In this document: positions 27,188 through 36,937 of the stretch, piece by piece
Layout of the letters: every line of letters begins with the position of its first letter
Numbering within the stretch: the stretch's first letter is position 1
From: Methanolobus sp.
GTDB taxonomy: Archaea > Halobacteriota > Methanosarcinia > Methanosarcinales > Methanosarcinaceae
Assembly: GCA_029762595.1 (NCBI GenBank)
Contig: JARVGJ010000001.1
Span: 124,001 to 188,000, forward strand
Reading direction: 5' to 3'
DNA length: 64,000 bases
Program-made: the position numbers and the translations under genes
Notes under the pieces: model-generated
What the model saw: the letters and a program-made list of their open reading frames with translations, nothing else
Databases searched by the model: none
What the model was told of the DNA's origin: nothing

Positions 27188-28006
27188 TCAGACGATTCCT
27201 GTTCCATAGTCAGATGATATCTTTCTTTTCTCTATACGACCGCATTGAGGACACTTCAGCCTGTTGTCGTCCTTCTGCAGGACAGACCTGCATTTTGAAC
27301 AATATGCTCTCATGACACCAAGGGACTTCTCATCGGTACTCAGACGCATGTTCTGCGTATTGATGACCTTAGCCTTTACGATGTCTGAAAGGGAGAACTC
27401 CTGGCCAAGGTTCTTGACATAGGAATCCTTAACATTGGAAACATGGATGGCTGCAGCACCATTGGTCTGAAACTCACGTTCGCCCTTACCTTTGATGGCC
27501 CCTATCTCGACCAATGCCACAGAATCACGCATATTGACAACATTGCCAACAACTATGTCACCCTCATTTATCTCAGGTGGTGTGCTGGTCCTTGGAACAA
27601 CCGAGATAGTCCTTGACTTCCTGTCCACCATCACATAACCCGTTCCTAGTGAATGGATATCTGCCACATTGACATAGGTACCGTTACCTGCCCTGAACTC
27701 TTCTGTGGTTCCTACAAGATCACCGGGCATTACAAAAATACATTCATCTGTATCAGTATCTTCTTCCATAACATCCTCTTCCTTTGGCCCATTTTTGGGT
27801 TTCGTGTTCCTCGTGTTCCTCTTTCCTGCTCTGCCGTGGCGAGCTTTTCCCTTTTCATTCCCAGCAAAACCCTTTGCACCTTTTTCCGGTACAGCGGCAA
27901 CTTCTGATCCTTCTACGAGGACCTCTTCTTCACCAATCTCCTTACCGTCGGAATTAGATGATTTGATCTTCCTGCGTGAAGTCTTTCTCCTATTTCTTAT
28001 CCTAAT
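27188..28006 (-). CDS. csl4: Exosome RNA-binding subunit Csl4, with a basic N-terminal extension
   Basis: Cap subunit of the archaeal RNA exosome. The core starts at CIFVMPGDLVG, continues through an S1-type RNA-binding domain, and ends in a zinc ribbon (CSKC ... CPQC) followed by KRKISSDYGTG. The start is uncertain. ATG 27769 has a good GAGG site and would give the usual 193-aa length. However, the frame stays open upstream with a coding-like, Lys/Arg-rich tail and has no ATG or GTG. ATT at 28006 has AAGAGGG 6 nt before it and would begin MRIRNRRKTSRRK. The frame ends upstream at a TTG at 28081. I give the ATT as a compromise. Confidence 0.85.
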   Translation of the reverse strand: MRIRNRRKTSRRKIKSSNSDGKEIGEEEVLVEGSEVAAVPEKGAKGFAGNEKGKARHGRAGKRNTRNTKPKNGPKEEDVMEEDTDTDECIFVMPGDLVGTTEEFRAGNGTYVNVADIHSLGTGYVMVDRKSRTISVVPRTSTPPEINEGDIVVGNVVNMRDSVALVEIGAIKGKGEREFQTNGAAAIHVSNVKDSYVKNLGQEFSLSDIVKAKVINTQNMRLSTDEKSLGVMRAYCSKCRSVLQKDDNRLKCPQCGRIEKRKISSDYGTGIV

Positions 28007-28087
28007 TGGAATCCCTCTTATAATCTGAAATTGAATAAAAATGTGCAAAAACCATAACCTTTTGAGCAAATAAAGCCACAACTGCTG

Positions 28088-28681
28088 TTAGCGCACAATA
28101 CGATATATCTCTACCTTTATCATCTCTAATTCTTTCTTATGAAATTTAAATGTTCGTTTCATCGGAAACGCCGTTGTATACCAGTCGGTTATACTGGCAT
28201 CGCCTATGAAACCAGCAATAAAATTATGGCTCCCGCAATTATGAATGGAATATACCACATCACTGGTTTTCAACGCACTTAAAAGAAACGGTCGGTCATT
28301 GCCTTTGGACTGTGCCCCAAAAGGAGGGTTCATCACAACAGTGTCCGCATGTCCTTCCAGCCTGGAAATATCACTGTGTATGAATTCCACTTCAACACCA
28401 AGCTTTTCGGCATTCTTTTTTGCTACTTCAAGGGCCTTTCGGTCAATATCAAAACCAACCACCCTTTTTGCCCCAAGCAGCTTTGCGCCAATTGCAAGCA
28501 CCCCTGTACCGCATCCAAGGTCAAAAACGGTCCCTTCCAGGTCACCCTGCATGTAAGCAAAGTGCAGGATCTCAGCAGCAAGCAGCGCAGGTGTGGCATA
28601 CTGCTCAAGTGTGACATCCGGAGAGTCAAAGCCCCCTACCTGTTCAAGCAATATCTCAAGCTTTCGCTGTTTCAACTTCAT
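28088..28681 (-). CDS. METTL5-like RNA methyltransferase (COG2263)
   Basis: A 197-aa class I SAM-dependent methyltransferase. SAM motif I reads [14 protein letters not shown] (about residue 52), an acidic loop GFDID follows, and the catalytic motif is NPPFG near residue 118, the form used by N6-adenine and related methylases. Eukaryotic METTL5 modifies an adenine in small-subunit rRNA; the archaeal substrate is likely rRNA but is not shown here. It overlaps dph2 by 4 bp and lies just upstream of csl4. Confidence 0.85.
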   Translation of the reverse strand: MKLKQRKLEILLEQVGGFDSPDVTLEQYATPALLAAEILHFAYMQGDLEGTVFDLGCGTGVLAIGAKLLGAKRVVGFDIDRKALEVAKKNAEKLGVEVEFIHSDISRLEGHADTVVMNPPFGAQSKGNDRPFLLSALKTSDVVYSIHNCGSHNFIAGFIGDASITDWYTTAFPMKRTFKFHKKELEMIKVEIYRIVR

Positions 28682-29673
28682 TCACCTGTAATCTCATCAA
28701 ACACCAGCTCTTCCCACTGCCTCCGGCCAAGGACGATCTCAAACTCCATGGGAGTCAGCATTGGGGCATGGAACCTTCCAACCTCATCCACTGCCAGCCG
28801 CGGGCAGGCAGTATTTACAAAAGCATCCACCTTAAACTGTAGCAACTGATCCGGGGTCACCAGGTCCATTGTGAGGATATGGGCCACTTTATCATGCTCT
28901 TTAGCCATTGTTTTCAGCTCCACGGCAAGCTCCATTCGTTCCTGTCCCGGCTTGGATGAGACCACAATACCGAAAACCTCAGCATCTAGTGACTTTGCTA
29001 TCACCGCACTCCTTTGCCTGAGCACCTTAGAACTGTCTGCTTCACGAAGCTCGTTTACGAAGGGATCTGCAATGAGCACGCGCTTCTTTGTTGCCAGTGA
29101 GACACCAAGAGGATGGAACTGTCCACTTCCGATATAGAGGTATTCATCACATTCTTCATTCCTGGCCGCTGAGAAATTGCATCCCAGCACCTGCCCAGGA
29201 TACGCTATCTTACCGTCACCGGCACATATGACACACTCCTTCCCATGCTCCTCCAGGACCGAAGCTGCATCACCCAGTTTATGGACGTGCTGTACCGTGC
29301 TGATGATACCGATCCTGTGCCCGGTGAGTTCAGATACAGCCATTTTTACAACATCCCTCACGTCCACAGCAGACCTTGTCTCGATGAAATACACCTTCCG
29401 TGAAACAGCATTGTCATCTAGGGGAGCATGCCCGAAATGAAACATGATATCAACGTCCCCTGTAAGTGCAACATCAATGTCACATGCACCAAAACACGGG
29501 TTCCCGGAGATCAATATCCTTGCACCGGTCTCTTCTTCCAGTCCTGATGCAATTGCGGGCGAGCGTCTTTTAAAACCTTCCGGGAACTGCAGCCCCACTA
29601 CCTTTGCACCCGTATCCTTTATGACGGATATGACGCGCTCAAGCTGGAAATCAAAAGCTTCCCCTTCACTCAT
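28678..29673 (-). CDS. dph2: Diphthamide synthase subunit Dph2 (radical SAM-type)
   Basis: Transfers the 3-amino-3-carboxypropyl group of SAM to a histidine of elongation factor 2, using a non-classical [4Fe-4S] radical SAM mechanism. The three cluster Cys positions are visible in NPCFGACDI (about residue 60), near residue 165 (VLGCNFSAA) and in NTACPRLA near residue 285. The length of 331 aa fits archaeal Dph2, which works as a homodimer. It overlaps hpt by 8 bp and the methyltransferase by 4 bp. Confidence 0.9.
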   Translation of the reverse strand: MSEGEAFDFQLERVISVIKDTGAKVVGLQFPEGFKRRSPAIASGLEEETGARILISGNPCFGACDIDVALTGDVDIMFHFGHAPLDDNAVSRKVYFIETRSAVDVRDVVKMAVSELTGHRIGIISTVQHVHKLGDAASVLEEHGKECVICAGDGKIAYPGQVLGCNFSAARNEECDEYLYIGSGQFHPLGVSLATKKRVLIADPFVNELREADSSKVLRQRSAVIAKSLDAEVFGIVVSSKPGQERMELAVELKTMAKEHDKVAHILTMDLVTPDQLLQFKVDAFVNTACPRLAVDEVGRFHAPMLTPMEFEIVLGRRQWEELVFDEITGE

Positions 29674-30229
29674 GAGAATCCTCGATCAAAACTCCATTTT
29701 CAGTCACATCTATGCGGACAAGGGTCTTCACATCAATACCCATTTGCCTCAGGCGGGAAACACCATCCCCACGTTCGATTACAACAACGGTATCACTGAT
29801 AACAGCGCCAGTTCCTTCAAGGGCTTTTATCAGCGCCATAAGCGTACCGCCGGTGCTTATAACATCATCCACTATAAGTACCCTGTCTCCTTTTCGGATA
29901 TCGTTGATATAGAGTTCACCTTTGGAATAACCTGTTTCCTGGGAAAGTCTGATCTCACCGTCAAGCCCGTACGATCTTTTCCTGATTATGGAAAATGGAA
30001 TACCGGTCTTCATGGAAATTGCGGTTGCAAGGGGAATCCCCATGGCTTCTATGGCAAGTATCTTGTCAAAATCCTTGCCTGTCATTGCAATTATGTGGTC
30101 TGTGACCTCTTCAAGTAACCCGGGATGAAGGGATGGAACACCATCTGATATGGGATGAATAAAATAATGATAATCACCCCTGTGAACAATGGGAGCATTC
30201 AGAAGGGATGCATGTAATATCTTTAGCAT
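29666..30229 (-). CDS. hpt: Hypoxanthine/guanine phosphoribosyltransferase
   Basis: A 187-aa purine-salvage enzyme that joins hypoxanthine or guanine to PRPP. The PRPP-binding loop reads [14 protein letters not shown] (about residues 120-133). The N-terminal part is of the archaeal type. It is the first gene of the five-gene operon that runs down to rpoL. ATG 30229 follows an AT-rich leader. Confidence 0.9.
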   Translation of the reverse strand: MLKILHASLLNAPIVHRGDYHYFIHPISDGVPSLHPGLLEEVTDHIIAMTGKDFDKILAIEAMGIPLATAISMKTGIPFSIIRKRSYGLDGEIRLSQETGYSKGELYINDIRKGDRVLIVDDVISTGGTLMALIKALEGTGAVISDTVVVIERGDGVSRLRQMGIDVKTLVRIDVTENGVLIEDSHE

Positions 30230-30373
30230 AATTATGGCTTAATATCTGACATTATATAAAGAGAGTTCCCATATTGCAGCAGTGCATGTTTATGATCTGT
30301 TTTTGATGAACAGTTGTAAACATATCATCAGTTATATGCTCCTCCTGTACTCGATCTTAGACCCACTCAGACA

Positions 30374-31978
30374 TCATACAAAAGCAATTTTTGCATCCCT
30401 TTCCTGCTTTATGGCAGAATACAGGGCTTCCTTACTGAGCGACCTTGGATGATAATAATTTCCGCCTGCCTTCATTGCAAGCTCCCTGGCAAGTCCTGAG
30501 CCAGTATCACTGATATCCACAACAAGAAGATTGATGTGCTGGTGTGCTATCGTTTTGCATACCTGCAGGATCTCCCTCCTGATATTACCCCCCAGATGAA
30601 GAGGGGAATTAGCAGTACCATCGGTTACAAGTATCATGATAGGTACCGCTGAGGGCTCTTTCTTCACTTCTCTTGTCAAAGTGTCAAGCCCGACAAGCAT
30701 TCCGGAAGCCATTGGCGTCGTTCCCCCGAAAGGTACCTTCTCAAGATAGCGCTTTGCTGCCTCCACTGAAGACGTGAATGGCAAAACAAGCTCTCCGGTG
30801 CGACCACTATATGTCACAAGAGAGACCCTGTCCCTGCGCTGGTAGGCATCCTTGAGCAGGGCTATCACAACGCTTGTTGTGATCTGTACCTTTTCCTGCT
30901 CATCCATGGAACCGGAAGTATCAAAAACGATATTTATCAGACTGGAGATACGCCTCCTTCTTACCTTTTCCCGAATATCGCTCTTTTTTATTTCTATTTT
31001 CCCGTCCTTTGCATGCTGTGCCGCTGCGCGTACCGTGGGAGCAATGGCAATATCTGTGATCTTCTCCCCGGGCATCCTGTACCGTACATAACGACCACGC
31101 TTGCTCTTGGTCAGCACCTCTGCTCGCCTTCCGGACTTCAGTCTGCCTGCAGCAAGCCTCTTTTTCTGGGAGTTGCGGGCAAAATCATTGAGTATCTTAC
31201 CCACAGTCTTGTCCTCTTTCAGTTCTCCTGACAATCTCTCGGATGCAGTGGTTTCATTTACATCCGCAGCCAAATCCTCAAAATCCATTTCAGGCCCTTC
31301 TGAGTATAAAAACGGGATGTATTCTTTTGGCGTGAGTTCCACAGAAAGTCCAGGTTCATGAAGACAAACTGCGGATGAGTTTTCAGAAGCACGTTCTTTC
31401 GGTACCAATCCGGCAGAAGACCCGGGACCAAAACCATGAACCACCTCAACAGCACCATCCTCAACGGCACCACTGTGATCCTCATTGTCTTTCATATCGG
31501 TTTTCAGCAGATCAGCAAATACTGGCCCCTCTGGATCCGTTTCAAATTGGTCTGTTTCCAGCACCCCGGAAAAGGCATCATCCGGAATAATATCCACAAC
31601 CTGGGAACTATCCGGCTCTACATGATCAGCAGGCAGCAGCACAGCATCATCAACATGCACATGTGCTTCTGTTTTGAATACTGCAGAGAGTGCTGTATCC
31701 GAGCTACCTATAAGAGGCCTGAAGAAAACGTCCGTGTCCATTGACAGATGGTCCGAATCCGCAACAATATAGACCTCATGTATCTCATCCGGCCTTATCT
31801 GCTCCATGTAGGAATACAGGCGGTCGTAAAGTATATCCGTGTCAGTCTTTGAGAATTCGGAAACAGAATATCTGGGGATGCGCAGGCCAAGTATGGGAGC
31901 ACCTATATACATCACCTTGATGCCAAAATCGCGAGGAAGGTTCCTGCGCAGACGCTCAACTATCTCATGTTCGCTCAT
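30374..31978 (-). CDS. VWA-domain chelatase subunit (ChlD/BchD-like)
   Basis: A 534-aa protein. Residues about 120-255 form a long acidic, low-complexity linker. A basic segment follows (about 275-325), and the C-terminal 190 residues are a von Willebrand A domain with the MIDAS motif DTSGSM near residue 350 and the T/D positions of GGTTPMASG and LVTDGTA. In Mg- and Co-chelatases this subunit couples the AAA ring to the catalytic subunit. It lies 14 bp after a ChlI-like gene. The large CobN/BchH subunit is not in the window. The chelated metal is uncertain (cobalt for cobamides is a reasonable guess). Confidence 0.82.
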   Translation of the reverse strand: MSEHEIVERLRRNLPRDFGIKVMYIGAPILGLRIPRYSVSEFSKTDTDILYDRLYSYMEQIRPDEIHEVYIVADSDHLSMDTDVFFRPLIGSSDTALSAVFKTEAHVHVDDAVLLPADHVEPDSSQVVDIIPDDAFSGVLETDQFETDPEGPVFADLLKTDMKDNEDHSGAVEDGAVEVVHGFGPGSSAGLVPKERASENSSAVCLHEPGLSVELTPKEYIPFLYSEGPEMDFEDLAADVNETTASERLSGELKEDKTVGKILNDFARNSQKKRLAAGRLKSGRRAEVLTKSKRGRYVRYRMPGEKITDIAIAPTVRAAAQHAKDGKIEIKKSDIREKVRRRRISSLINIVFDTSGSMDEQEKVQITTSVVIALLKDAYQRRDRVSLVTYSGRTGELVLPFTSSVEAAKRYLEKVPFGGTTPMASGMLVGLDTLTREVKKEPSAVPIMILVTDGTANSPLHLGGNIRREILQVCKTIAHQHINLLVVDISDTGSGLARELAMKAGGNYYHPRSLSKEALYSAIKQERDAKIAFV

Positions 31979-31992
31979 CCCCGCACCCTCTT

Positions 31993-33114
31993 TCAGATCT
32001 TTCCGTCAACAACAGCTCTTAACTGGTCCGCACTGAACTCCTCTTCCTCAAAGGGCTTCTTACGCATGCGGTGTGGCAGGACCATCTCCGATGCCTCTAT
32101 TATGTCATCGTTGGTAATGCGTTCCCTGCCTTCATAGGCTGCATTGGTCCGGGCAGCTCGCTCGATCATGATGTCCGCCCTGTGACCATCCACATTAAAA
32201 GCAATGCATATCTGCGCGATGGTGCGCAGATTCTCCCTTGTGGTAATCACCCTTGGAAGCATCTGCATAGCCTTTACTATCTTTGAACGTAATTTTTCCT
32301 GCTCGGCCTCGAACTCACGTATGAACTGCCTGGGATCATCATTGAACCTGTTACGCCGCTCCACGATCTCAATACGCTGCTCCACATCATAGATACCTGT
32401 CACCTCCACCTGCAGAGCTATGCGGTCAAGCAGTTGCGGACGAAGCTCCCCCTCTTCCGGGTTCATACTTCCCACGATTATGAAATTAGCAGGATGGCTG
32501 ACACTCACACCCTCACGCTCCACAGTATTCACACCCATGGCCGCAGCGTCAAGCAGTGCATCGACAACAAAATCATCAAGCAGGTTTATCTCATCCACAT
32601 ACAGTATTCCCCTGTTTGCCTGGGCAAGGATACCCGGATCAAAGGCCTGCACACCCTGGCGCACTGCTTTTTCGATATCAAGGCTGCCTACTACCCGATC
32701 TTCGGTTGCCCCTACAGGAAGGTCCACAACCTTCATCTGGCGCTTGCTCAGATGCATCGTTCCCATCCTTTTCTTATCAATGCATTCCCAGCAGAACTTT
32801 TCAGGATCACCTGGGTCGCAATTGAACTTACAGCCATCCACCATCTCTATCTCAGGCAATATCTCAGCCAGACCTCTTACAGCTGTTGATTTGGCTGTGC
32901 CTTTCTGCCCGCGTATGAGCACACCGCCAATTGAAGGATTGATCGTGTTCAATATGAGTGCCCTGAGCATTTTTTCCTGCCCCACTATAGCGGATATAGG
33001 ATAGAGCACCCTTTCTGTCCTTGTAGCCTTACGGGAGATCTCTTCCAGATACTTGGAAGGAGCCTCCACGGTTTTTGGAACCTCTTTTATCGTTCCTGTG
33101 ATACTTGAACTCAT
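31993..33114 (-). CDS. AAA+ chelatase subunit (ChlI/BchI-like)
   Basis: A 373-aa AAA+ ATPase of the Mg/Co-chelatase helper class. Walker A reads [10 protein letters not shown] (about residue 70), Walker [11 protein letters not shown], and sensor 1 [11 protein letters not shown]. An unusual insert after Walker A carries four Cys ([11 protein letters not shown] and FCWECIDKK), which could bind zinc or an Fe-S cluster and is not found in chloroplast ChlI. It is followed by the VWA subunit and would form the ATP-driven motor of a metal chelatase. Confidence 0.87.
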   Translation of the reverse strand: MSSSITGTIKEVPKTVEAPSKYLEEISRKATRTERVLYPISAIVGQEKMLRALILNTINPSIGGVLIRGQKGTAKSTAVRGLAEILPEIEMVDGCKFNCDPGDPEKFCWECIDKKRMGTMHLSKRQMKVVDLPVGATEDRVVGSLDIEKAVRQGVQAFDPGILAQANRGILYVDEINLLDDFVVDALLDAAAMGVNTVEREGVSVSHPANFIIVGSMNPEEGELRPQLLDRIALQVEVTGIYDVEQRIEIVERRNRFNDDPRQFIREFEAEQEKLRSKIVKAMQMLPRVITTRENLRTIAQICIAFNVDGHRADIMIERAARTNAAYEGRERITNDDIIEASEMVLPHRMRKKPFEEEEFSADQLRAVVDGKI

Positions 33115-33174
33115 ATTATCGCCTTTTTGATTATGAAATCCGGTTCATTGTAACTTATTGTTTACAAACTGAAT

Positions 33175-33582
33175 TTACAGATACCTCAGTATGATCGCAG
33201 AAATAAGAGCCATGAACAAAAGCACAAGGCCTGCAACGTAAAAACCGAACACTATAAGGACATGCACTTTCTTTTCCATGTTCTTTGCAAGCCGTGCAAG
33301 CTCGTAGAGGGAAAAAGATGACCCCAGCAGGAAAAACATTGAGGACAAAAGCAACAATGAACCCGCAACAAGAATATACTGCGCTGTCCAGGTGAGAGCC
33401 TGTGCATTCAAAAGATCAAGAAAAAAGTCTTTCCCGTGCCTCTCATAAGAAGACGTGATCCACATCATAGTGTAAGCGATTTCTGCAGCAGCCATTATAA
33501 CAGAGCATATGGCAGTAGTCATTAGTGTGACCATCATCCCAATATCAGGGATCTTTATATCTATTTTCCATTCATCACCCAC
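33175..33582 (-). CDS. Small membrane protein, three or four spans
   Basis: A 135-aa protein with hydrophobic segments at about residues 15-42, 62-90 and 102-133. The family is not recognised. It ends 60 bp upstream of the chelatase start on the same strand, so co-transcription is possible, but no functional link can be drawn. Confidence 0.55.
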   Translation of the reverse strand: MGDEWKIDIKIPDIGMMVTLMTTAICSVIMAAAEIAYTMMWITSSYERHGKDFFLDLLNAQALTWTAQYILVAGSLLLLSSMFFLLGSSFSLYELARLAKNMEKKVHVLIVFGFYVAGLVLLFMALISAIILRYL

Positions 33583-33726
33583 AATTTCACCTTGAGCTGG
33601 TTTTTATGGTATACCCTCTTAACAGAAGATATGTGATATATGTATTAAAATAATAAAAATATACCCATTAAAATATTTACCGCTGTCATGTAAACCGAAA
33701 AATAAAAGTATGAAAATTATTAACGA

Positions 33727-34650
33727 TCATTGGATTTCCCTTAGCTTGTCAACTATGATCCGGGACAAATTACTGCTCACATCAACCGACTTCATTAGGG
33801 TGTCAGCCCTGAATACACTGCAAGCTATATCCGAAAATCTGTTTTCATCAACCCTGTCACGCTCATCTATGATAATGTGATCCAGAAAATCGGAATAATA
33901 AGATGCAACCCCATATGATGAGACCTCGATCCCCCTTGCAGCCATCAGTTTACCAGCAGGTCCGCTTACCGGTTCATTGCCGATAATAGGACTTACTGCA
34001 ACAACCTTTTTGTGTTTGAGTATGTCGCGCATCCCGGAAAGTTCGATAATGGGACCAATGCTGGTAATAGGATTGCTCGGACCTATGATCACCTCATCTT
34101 CAGATTCCAGTGCATCAAGGACAGCAGAAGATATTGACGCTTGTTCGATTCCCTGCTGGGTCACTTCAATAACTTCAGGTTTCCCGCGATTTCCCACCCA
34201 GAAATCCTGGAAATGCATCTTACCTTCAGGGGTGCTTATCAACGAAGCTACCGGTTCATCGGACATAGGCAATACCCTGGCCCTAATACCAAAAGCATTA
34301 CAAAGCCTGATAGTGGCTTCTGTGAGAGTCATTCCTTTGCGCAGAAGGTCCGAGCGCATTATGTGGGTTGCACGGTCAAGGTCCCCGAGCATCATGAACT
34401 CGTTGTGCCCAAGTTCATTCAGGGCTTCATGGGTCCTGTAAGTATCTCCTTTAATACCCCACCATCTGGACATATCTATCCTTGCAGATAACAGGTAGAG
34501 TACAGTGTCAATATCAGGTGTTACAAGATTCCCGGATATCCATATGTCTTCTGCGGTATTGACCACCACAGTAAGGTCTTCTTCCGGAATTACTTCACGC
34601 AGGCCATTCAATAGTTTGGGGGTGCCGGTACCGCCTGAAAAGATTATCAA
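33727..34650 (-). CDS. cofD: 2-phospho-L-lactate transferase
   Basis: Attaches the phospholactyl (or phosphoenolpyruvyl) group to Fo in coenzyme F420 biosynthesis. The start MIIFSGGTGTPKLL, the VVNTAEDIWISGNLVTPDID segment and GPSNPITSIGP are signatures of CofD; 307 aa is normal. The start codon is TTG at 34650, supported by CAGGAG 8 nt upstream. It is divergent from the HD-domain gene and monocistronic. Confidence 0.93.
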   Translation of the reverse strand: MIIFSGGTGTPKLLNGLREVIPEEDLTVVVNTAEDIWISGNLVTPDIDTVLYLLSARIDMSRWWGIKGDTYRTHEALNELGHNEFMMLGDLDRATHIMRSDLLRKGMTLTEATIRLCNAFGIRARVLPMSDEPVASLISTPEGKMHFQDFWVGNRGKPEVIEVTQQGIEQASISSAVLDALESEDEVIIGPSNPITSIGPIIELSGMRDILKHKKVVAVSPIIGNEPVSGPAGKLMAARGIEVSSYGVASYYSDFLDHIIIDERDRVDENRFSDIACSVFRADTLMKSVDVSSNLSRIIVDKLREIQ

Positions 34651-34765
34651 TTTTGAAACTCCTGTATATTACAATTACAAAATCCTATATTCTTACAATT
34701 CAATAAGCTAACGCATCAATGCACTTATCGGAATATCATTATAAGATGACGCATATTTAAAAGAT

Positions 34766-35962
34766 ATGAAAGTCATCCGTGACCCAATTCATGGTTATAT
34801 AGAGCTTGATCCACTTACATTATCGATCATAGATTCACCCCAGATGCAGCGCTTGAGAAGGATTAGCCAGCTTGGTCTTTCAAACCTTGTATATCCGGGA
34901 GCAAACCATAGCCGTTTTGAACATTCCCTGGGAGTGATGCACCTTGCAACCATGCTTACAGGCAAGATAGATTCGGTTTGCGAGGAGGAAAAAAAAGAGT
35001 TGAGGGTTGCCGCTCTACTTCACGATGTGGGCCATGGGCCATTTTCACATGTAACTGAAGGCCTTATAAAACACTATACAAGACAGCAACATGAGGATGT
35101 CAGAGGAATACTGAAAAAAGGGGAACTTGGGGAGGTGCTTAAAGAACATGGCCTCAATCCTGCAACCATCGAAGAGCATATACAGGGAAAGACCGACCTT
35201 GGCAAGATACTCAATAGCGAGATAGATGTGGACAGGATGGATTACCTTGTCAGGGATTCACATTACACAGGTGTTGCCTTTGGGCTTGTGGACCATGTGA
35301 GACTCATAAATGAGATGAAATTCTACGAGAACAAACTTGTTGTGACTTCTGGAGGTATCAAAGCAGCCGAGTCTCTGCTCGTATCCCGTTTCCTTATGCA
35401 TCCTTCCGTATACTACCATCATGTTTCAAGGATAGCTGAAACCATGTTCATAAGGGCAGTAGACCACCTGGTTCAAAAAAGATCCCTAAACCCCTTTGAA
35501 CTGCGCAATATGGATGATTCCAGGATATGTGAGATGATCAGAAATGATGATGGTTATGCAGGGCAGCTGGCAGAGAAACTGGACAACAGGAAACTCTACA
35601 AGAGAGCATTGTACGTGGGATTCGATGAGGTGAGCGAGGGAGTTCTCAGGCATCGCAGGAATATAAAAAGGGCTGAGACAGAGATTGCCGAAGAAGTAGG
35701 GACAGAACCTGAAAACGTGCTCATTGATATTCCCAGGAATCCTGAAATTGCTGAAATGAAGGCACAGGTCAAAGTAAATAACAGGATGTTACGCCTGGAT
35801 GAGGCCTCAAATATCGTTGCAACACTTGAACAGGCTCACCACGATAACTGGAAGATGGGAGTCTACACCCCAAAGGAATACAGGGAAGACGTGGCTAAAG
35901 CTGCAAAAGTATTCTTTGATGTGAAGAGAACAACCAAACAGTTCAGACTGACAGAGATCTAG
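34766..35962 (+). CDS. HD-domain phosphohydrolase
   Basis: A 398-aa metal-dependent phosphohydrolase of the YdhJ/dGTPase-like group. HD residues occur as NHSRFEHSLG (about residue 49), LLHDVGHGPFSH (about 86) and EIDVDRMDYLVRD (about 152). Relatives act on nucleotides, including dNTPs. The N-terminal VIRDPIHGYIEL is typical of archaeal members. It ends in TAG, and the next gene follows 21 bp later in the same frame with its own strong ribosome site. Confidence 0.88.
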   Translation: MKVIRDPIHGYIELDPLTLSIIDSPQMQRLRRISQLGLSNLVYPGANHSRFEHSLGVMHLATMLTGKIDSVCEEEKKELRVAALLHDVGHGPFSHVTEGLIKHYTRQQHEDVRGILKKGELGEVLKEHGLNPATIEEHIQGKTDLGKILNSEIDVDRMDYLVRDSHYTGVAFGLVDHVRLINEMKFYENKLVVTSGGIKAAESLLVSRFLMHPSVYYHHVSRIAETMFIRAVDHLVQKRSLNPFELRNMDDSRICEMIRNDDGYAGQLAEKLDNRKLYKRALYVGFDEVSEGVLRHRRNIKRAETEIAEEVGTEPENVLIDIPRNPEIAEMKAQVKVNNRMLRLDEASNIVATLEQAHHDNWKMGVYTPKEYREDVAKAAKVFFDVKRTTKQFRLTEI

Positions 35963-35983
35963 GGTAGGGTAAAGGAGGATACT

Positions 35984-36343
35984 ATGCACCGGATAAAAAA
36001 GAGTGCAGCACGCACAGACCTGATACTCGAATGGAAAAAGATAGGACATGATCATGTGGTCTGCCTGACAGGAGGGGATGAGCATGTGGGCGCAGTGGCT
36101 GTCGGATACTATGACATAAAGTCAAAAAGGGCTTCCTCTTCGGTGATCACCAGCCCGGGACACCGGGAAACAGAGCTGGCCTTATTTGGTGCCAGGGTCA
36201 TCAGCAAGGCTGGAAAGTCCACATCAGTATTTATAGCTGGCATACATCTGGAAGATATCATTCCAGAAGAGATAGAGGAGATAGTCTCTGTTGCAGAGAG
36301 GATGATCGATGAACTGTCTGTCATTATTCAGGAGGTTTGCTAA
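35984..36343 (+). CDS. LpdD-like prenylated-flavin chaperone family protein
   Basis: A 119-aa protein next to, and overlapping, ubiX. Small proteins of this kind regularly accompany UbiX in methanogens and are related to LpdD, which is thought to help deliver prenylated FMN to UbiD-type decarboxylases. A strong AAAGGAGG site precedes the ATG. No UbiD-type decarboxylase is in the window. The assignment rests on context and overall pattern, so it is moderate. Confidence 0.65.
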   Translation: MHRIKKSAARTDLILEWKKIGHDHVVCLTGGDEHVGAVAVGYYDIKSKRASSSVITSPGHRETELALFGARVISKAGKSTSVFIAGIHLEDIIPEEIEEIVSVAERMIDELSVIIQEVC

Positions 36344-36894
36344 TGGAAATAGTAATAGGCATAAGTGGAGCTTCGGGCTCTGCTTACGGGATAAGGCTGC
36401 TGGAAATATTATCGGACACAGATATTATGACCCACCTTGTTATGACAAAAACCGCAAAACAGATCATAGACATAGAGACAGATTATGATATCCCTTATGT
36501 GGAAGAACTGGCAGATGCGACCTATGATGAGAGCGATTTCACAGCCCCCATTGCAAGCGGCTCGCATAGGTTCGATGGAATGGTAATTGCGCCCTGCAGC
36601 ATGAAGACCCTGGGAGAAATTGCAGGAGGCATGTCGGATAACCTCATCGGCCGGGTAGCGGATGTCTGCCTGAAGGAGCGCAGAAAACTTATCCTGATGA
36701 CCCGTGAAACTCCCCTGAACCAGATACATCTTGAGAACATGCTCAGGCTGGAAAGGGCCGGAGGGATAATCCTACCTGCATGCCCTGGTTTTTATTCAAG
36801 ACCCCGGACCATTGACGATCTTGTAAATGCCATGGCCGGGAGGGTACTTGACCTGATGGATATTGACAATGAAGTGTACAGGCGCTGGGAATAA
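36343..36894 (+). CDS. ubiX: Flavin prenyltransferase UbiX
   Basis: Makes prenylated FMN from FMN and dimethylallyl phosphate, the cofactor of UbiD decarboxylases. The N-terminal IGISGASGSAYGIRLLE loop, the APCSMKTLGEIAGGMSDNLI segment and RETPLNQIHLENML are family signatures; 183 aa is normal. ATG 36343 overlaps the stop of the preceding gene and has GGAGG 7 nt upstream. Confidence 0.92.
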   Translation: MEIVIGISGASGSAYGIRLLEILSDTDIMTHLVMTKTAKQIIDIETDYDIPYVEELADATYDESDFTAPIASGSHRFDGMVIAPCSMKTLGEIAGGMSDNLIGRVADVCLKERRKLILMTRETPLNQIHLENMLRLERAGGIILPACPGFYSRPRTIDDLVNAMAGRVLDLMDIDNEVYRRWE

Positions 36895-36937
36895 GACTTG
36901 ACAAAAATATAGATGTTAAAATGATACTGTGATAGCT

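Noticed and set aside
35960-35986. HD-domain gene ends in TAG and the next gene is in the same frame without another stop, so pyrrolysine read-through would fuse the two
   Set aside because: The second gene has its own strong AAAGGAGG site and the usual N-terminus. Other genes in the window (TPR and YigZ genes) also end in TAG, so it is an ordinary stop.
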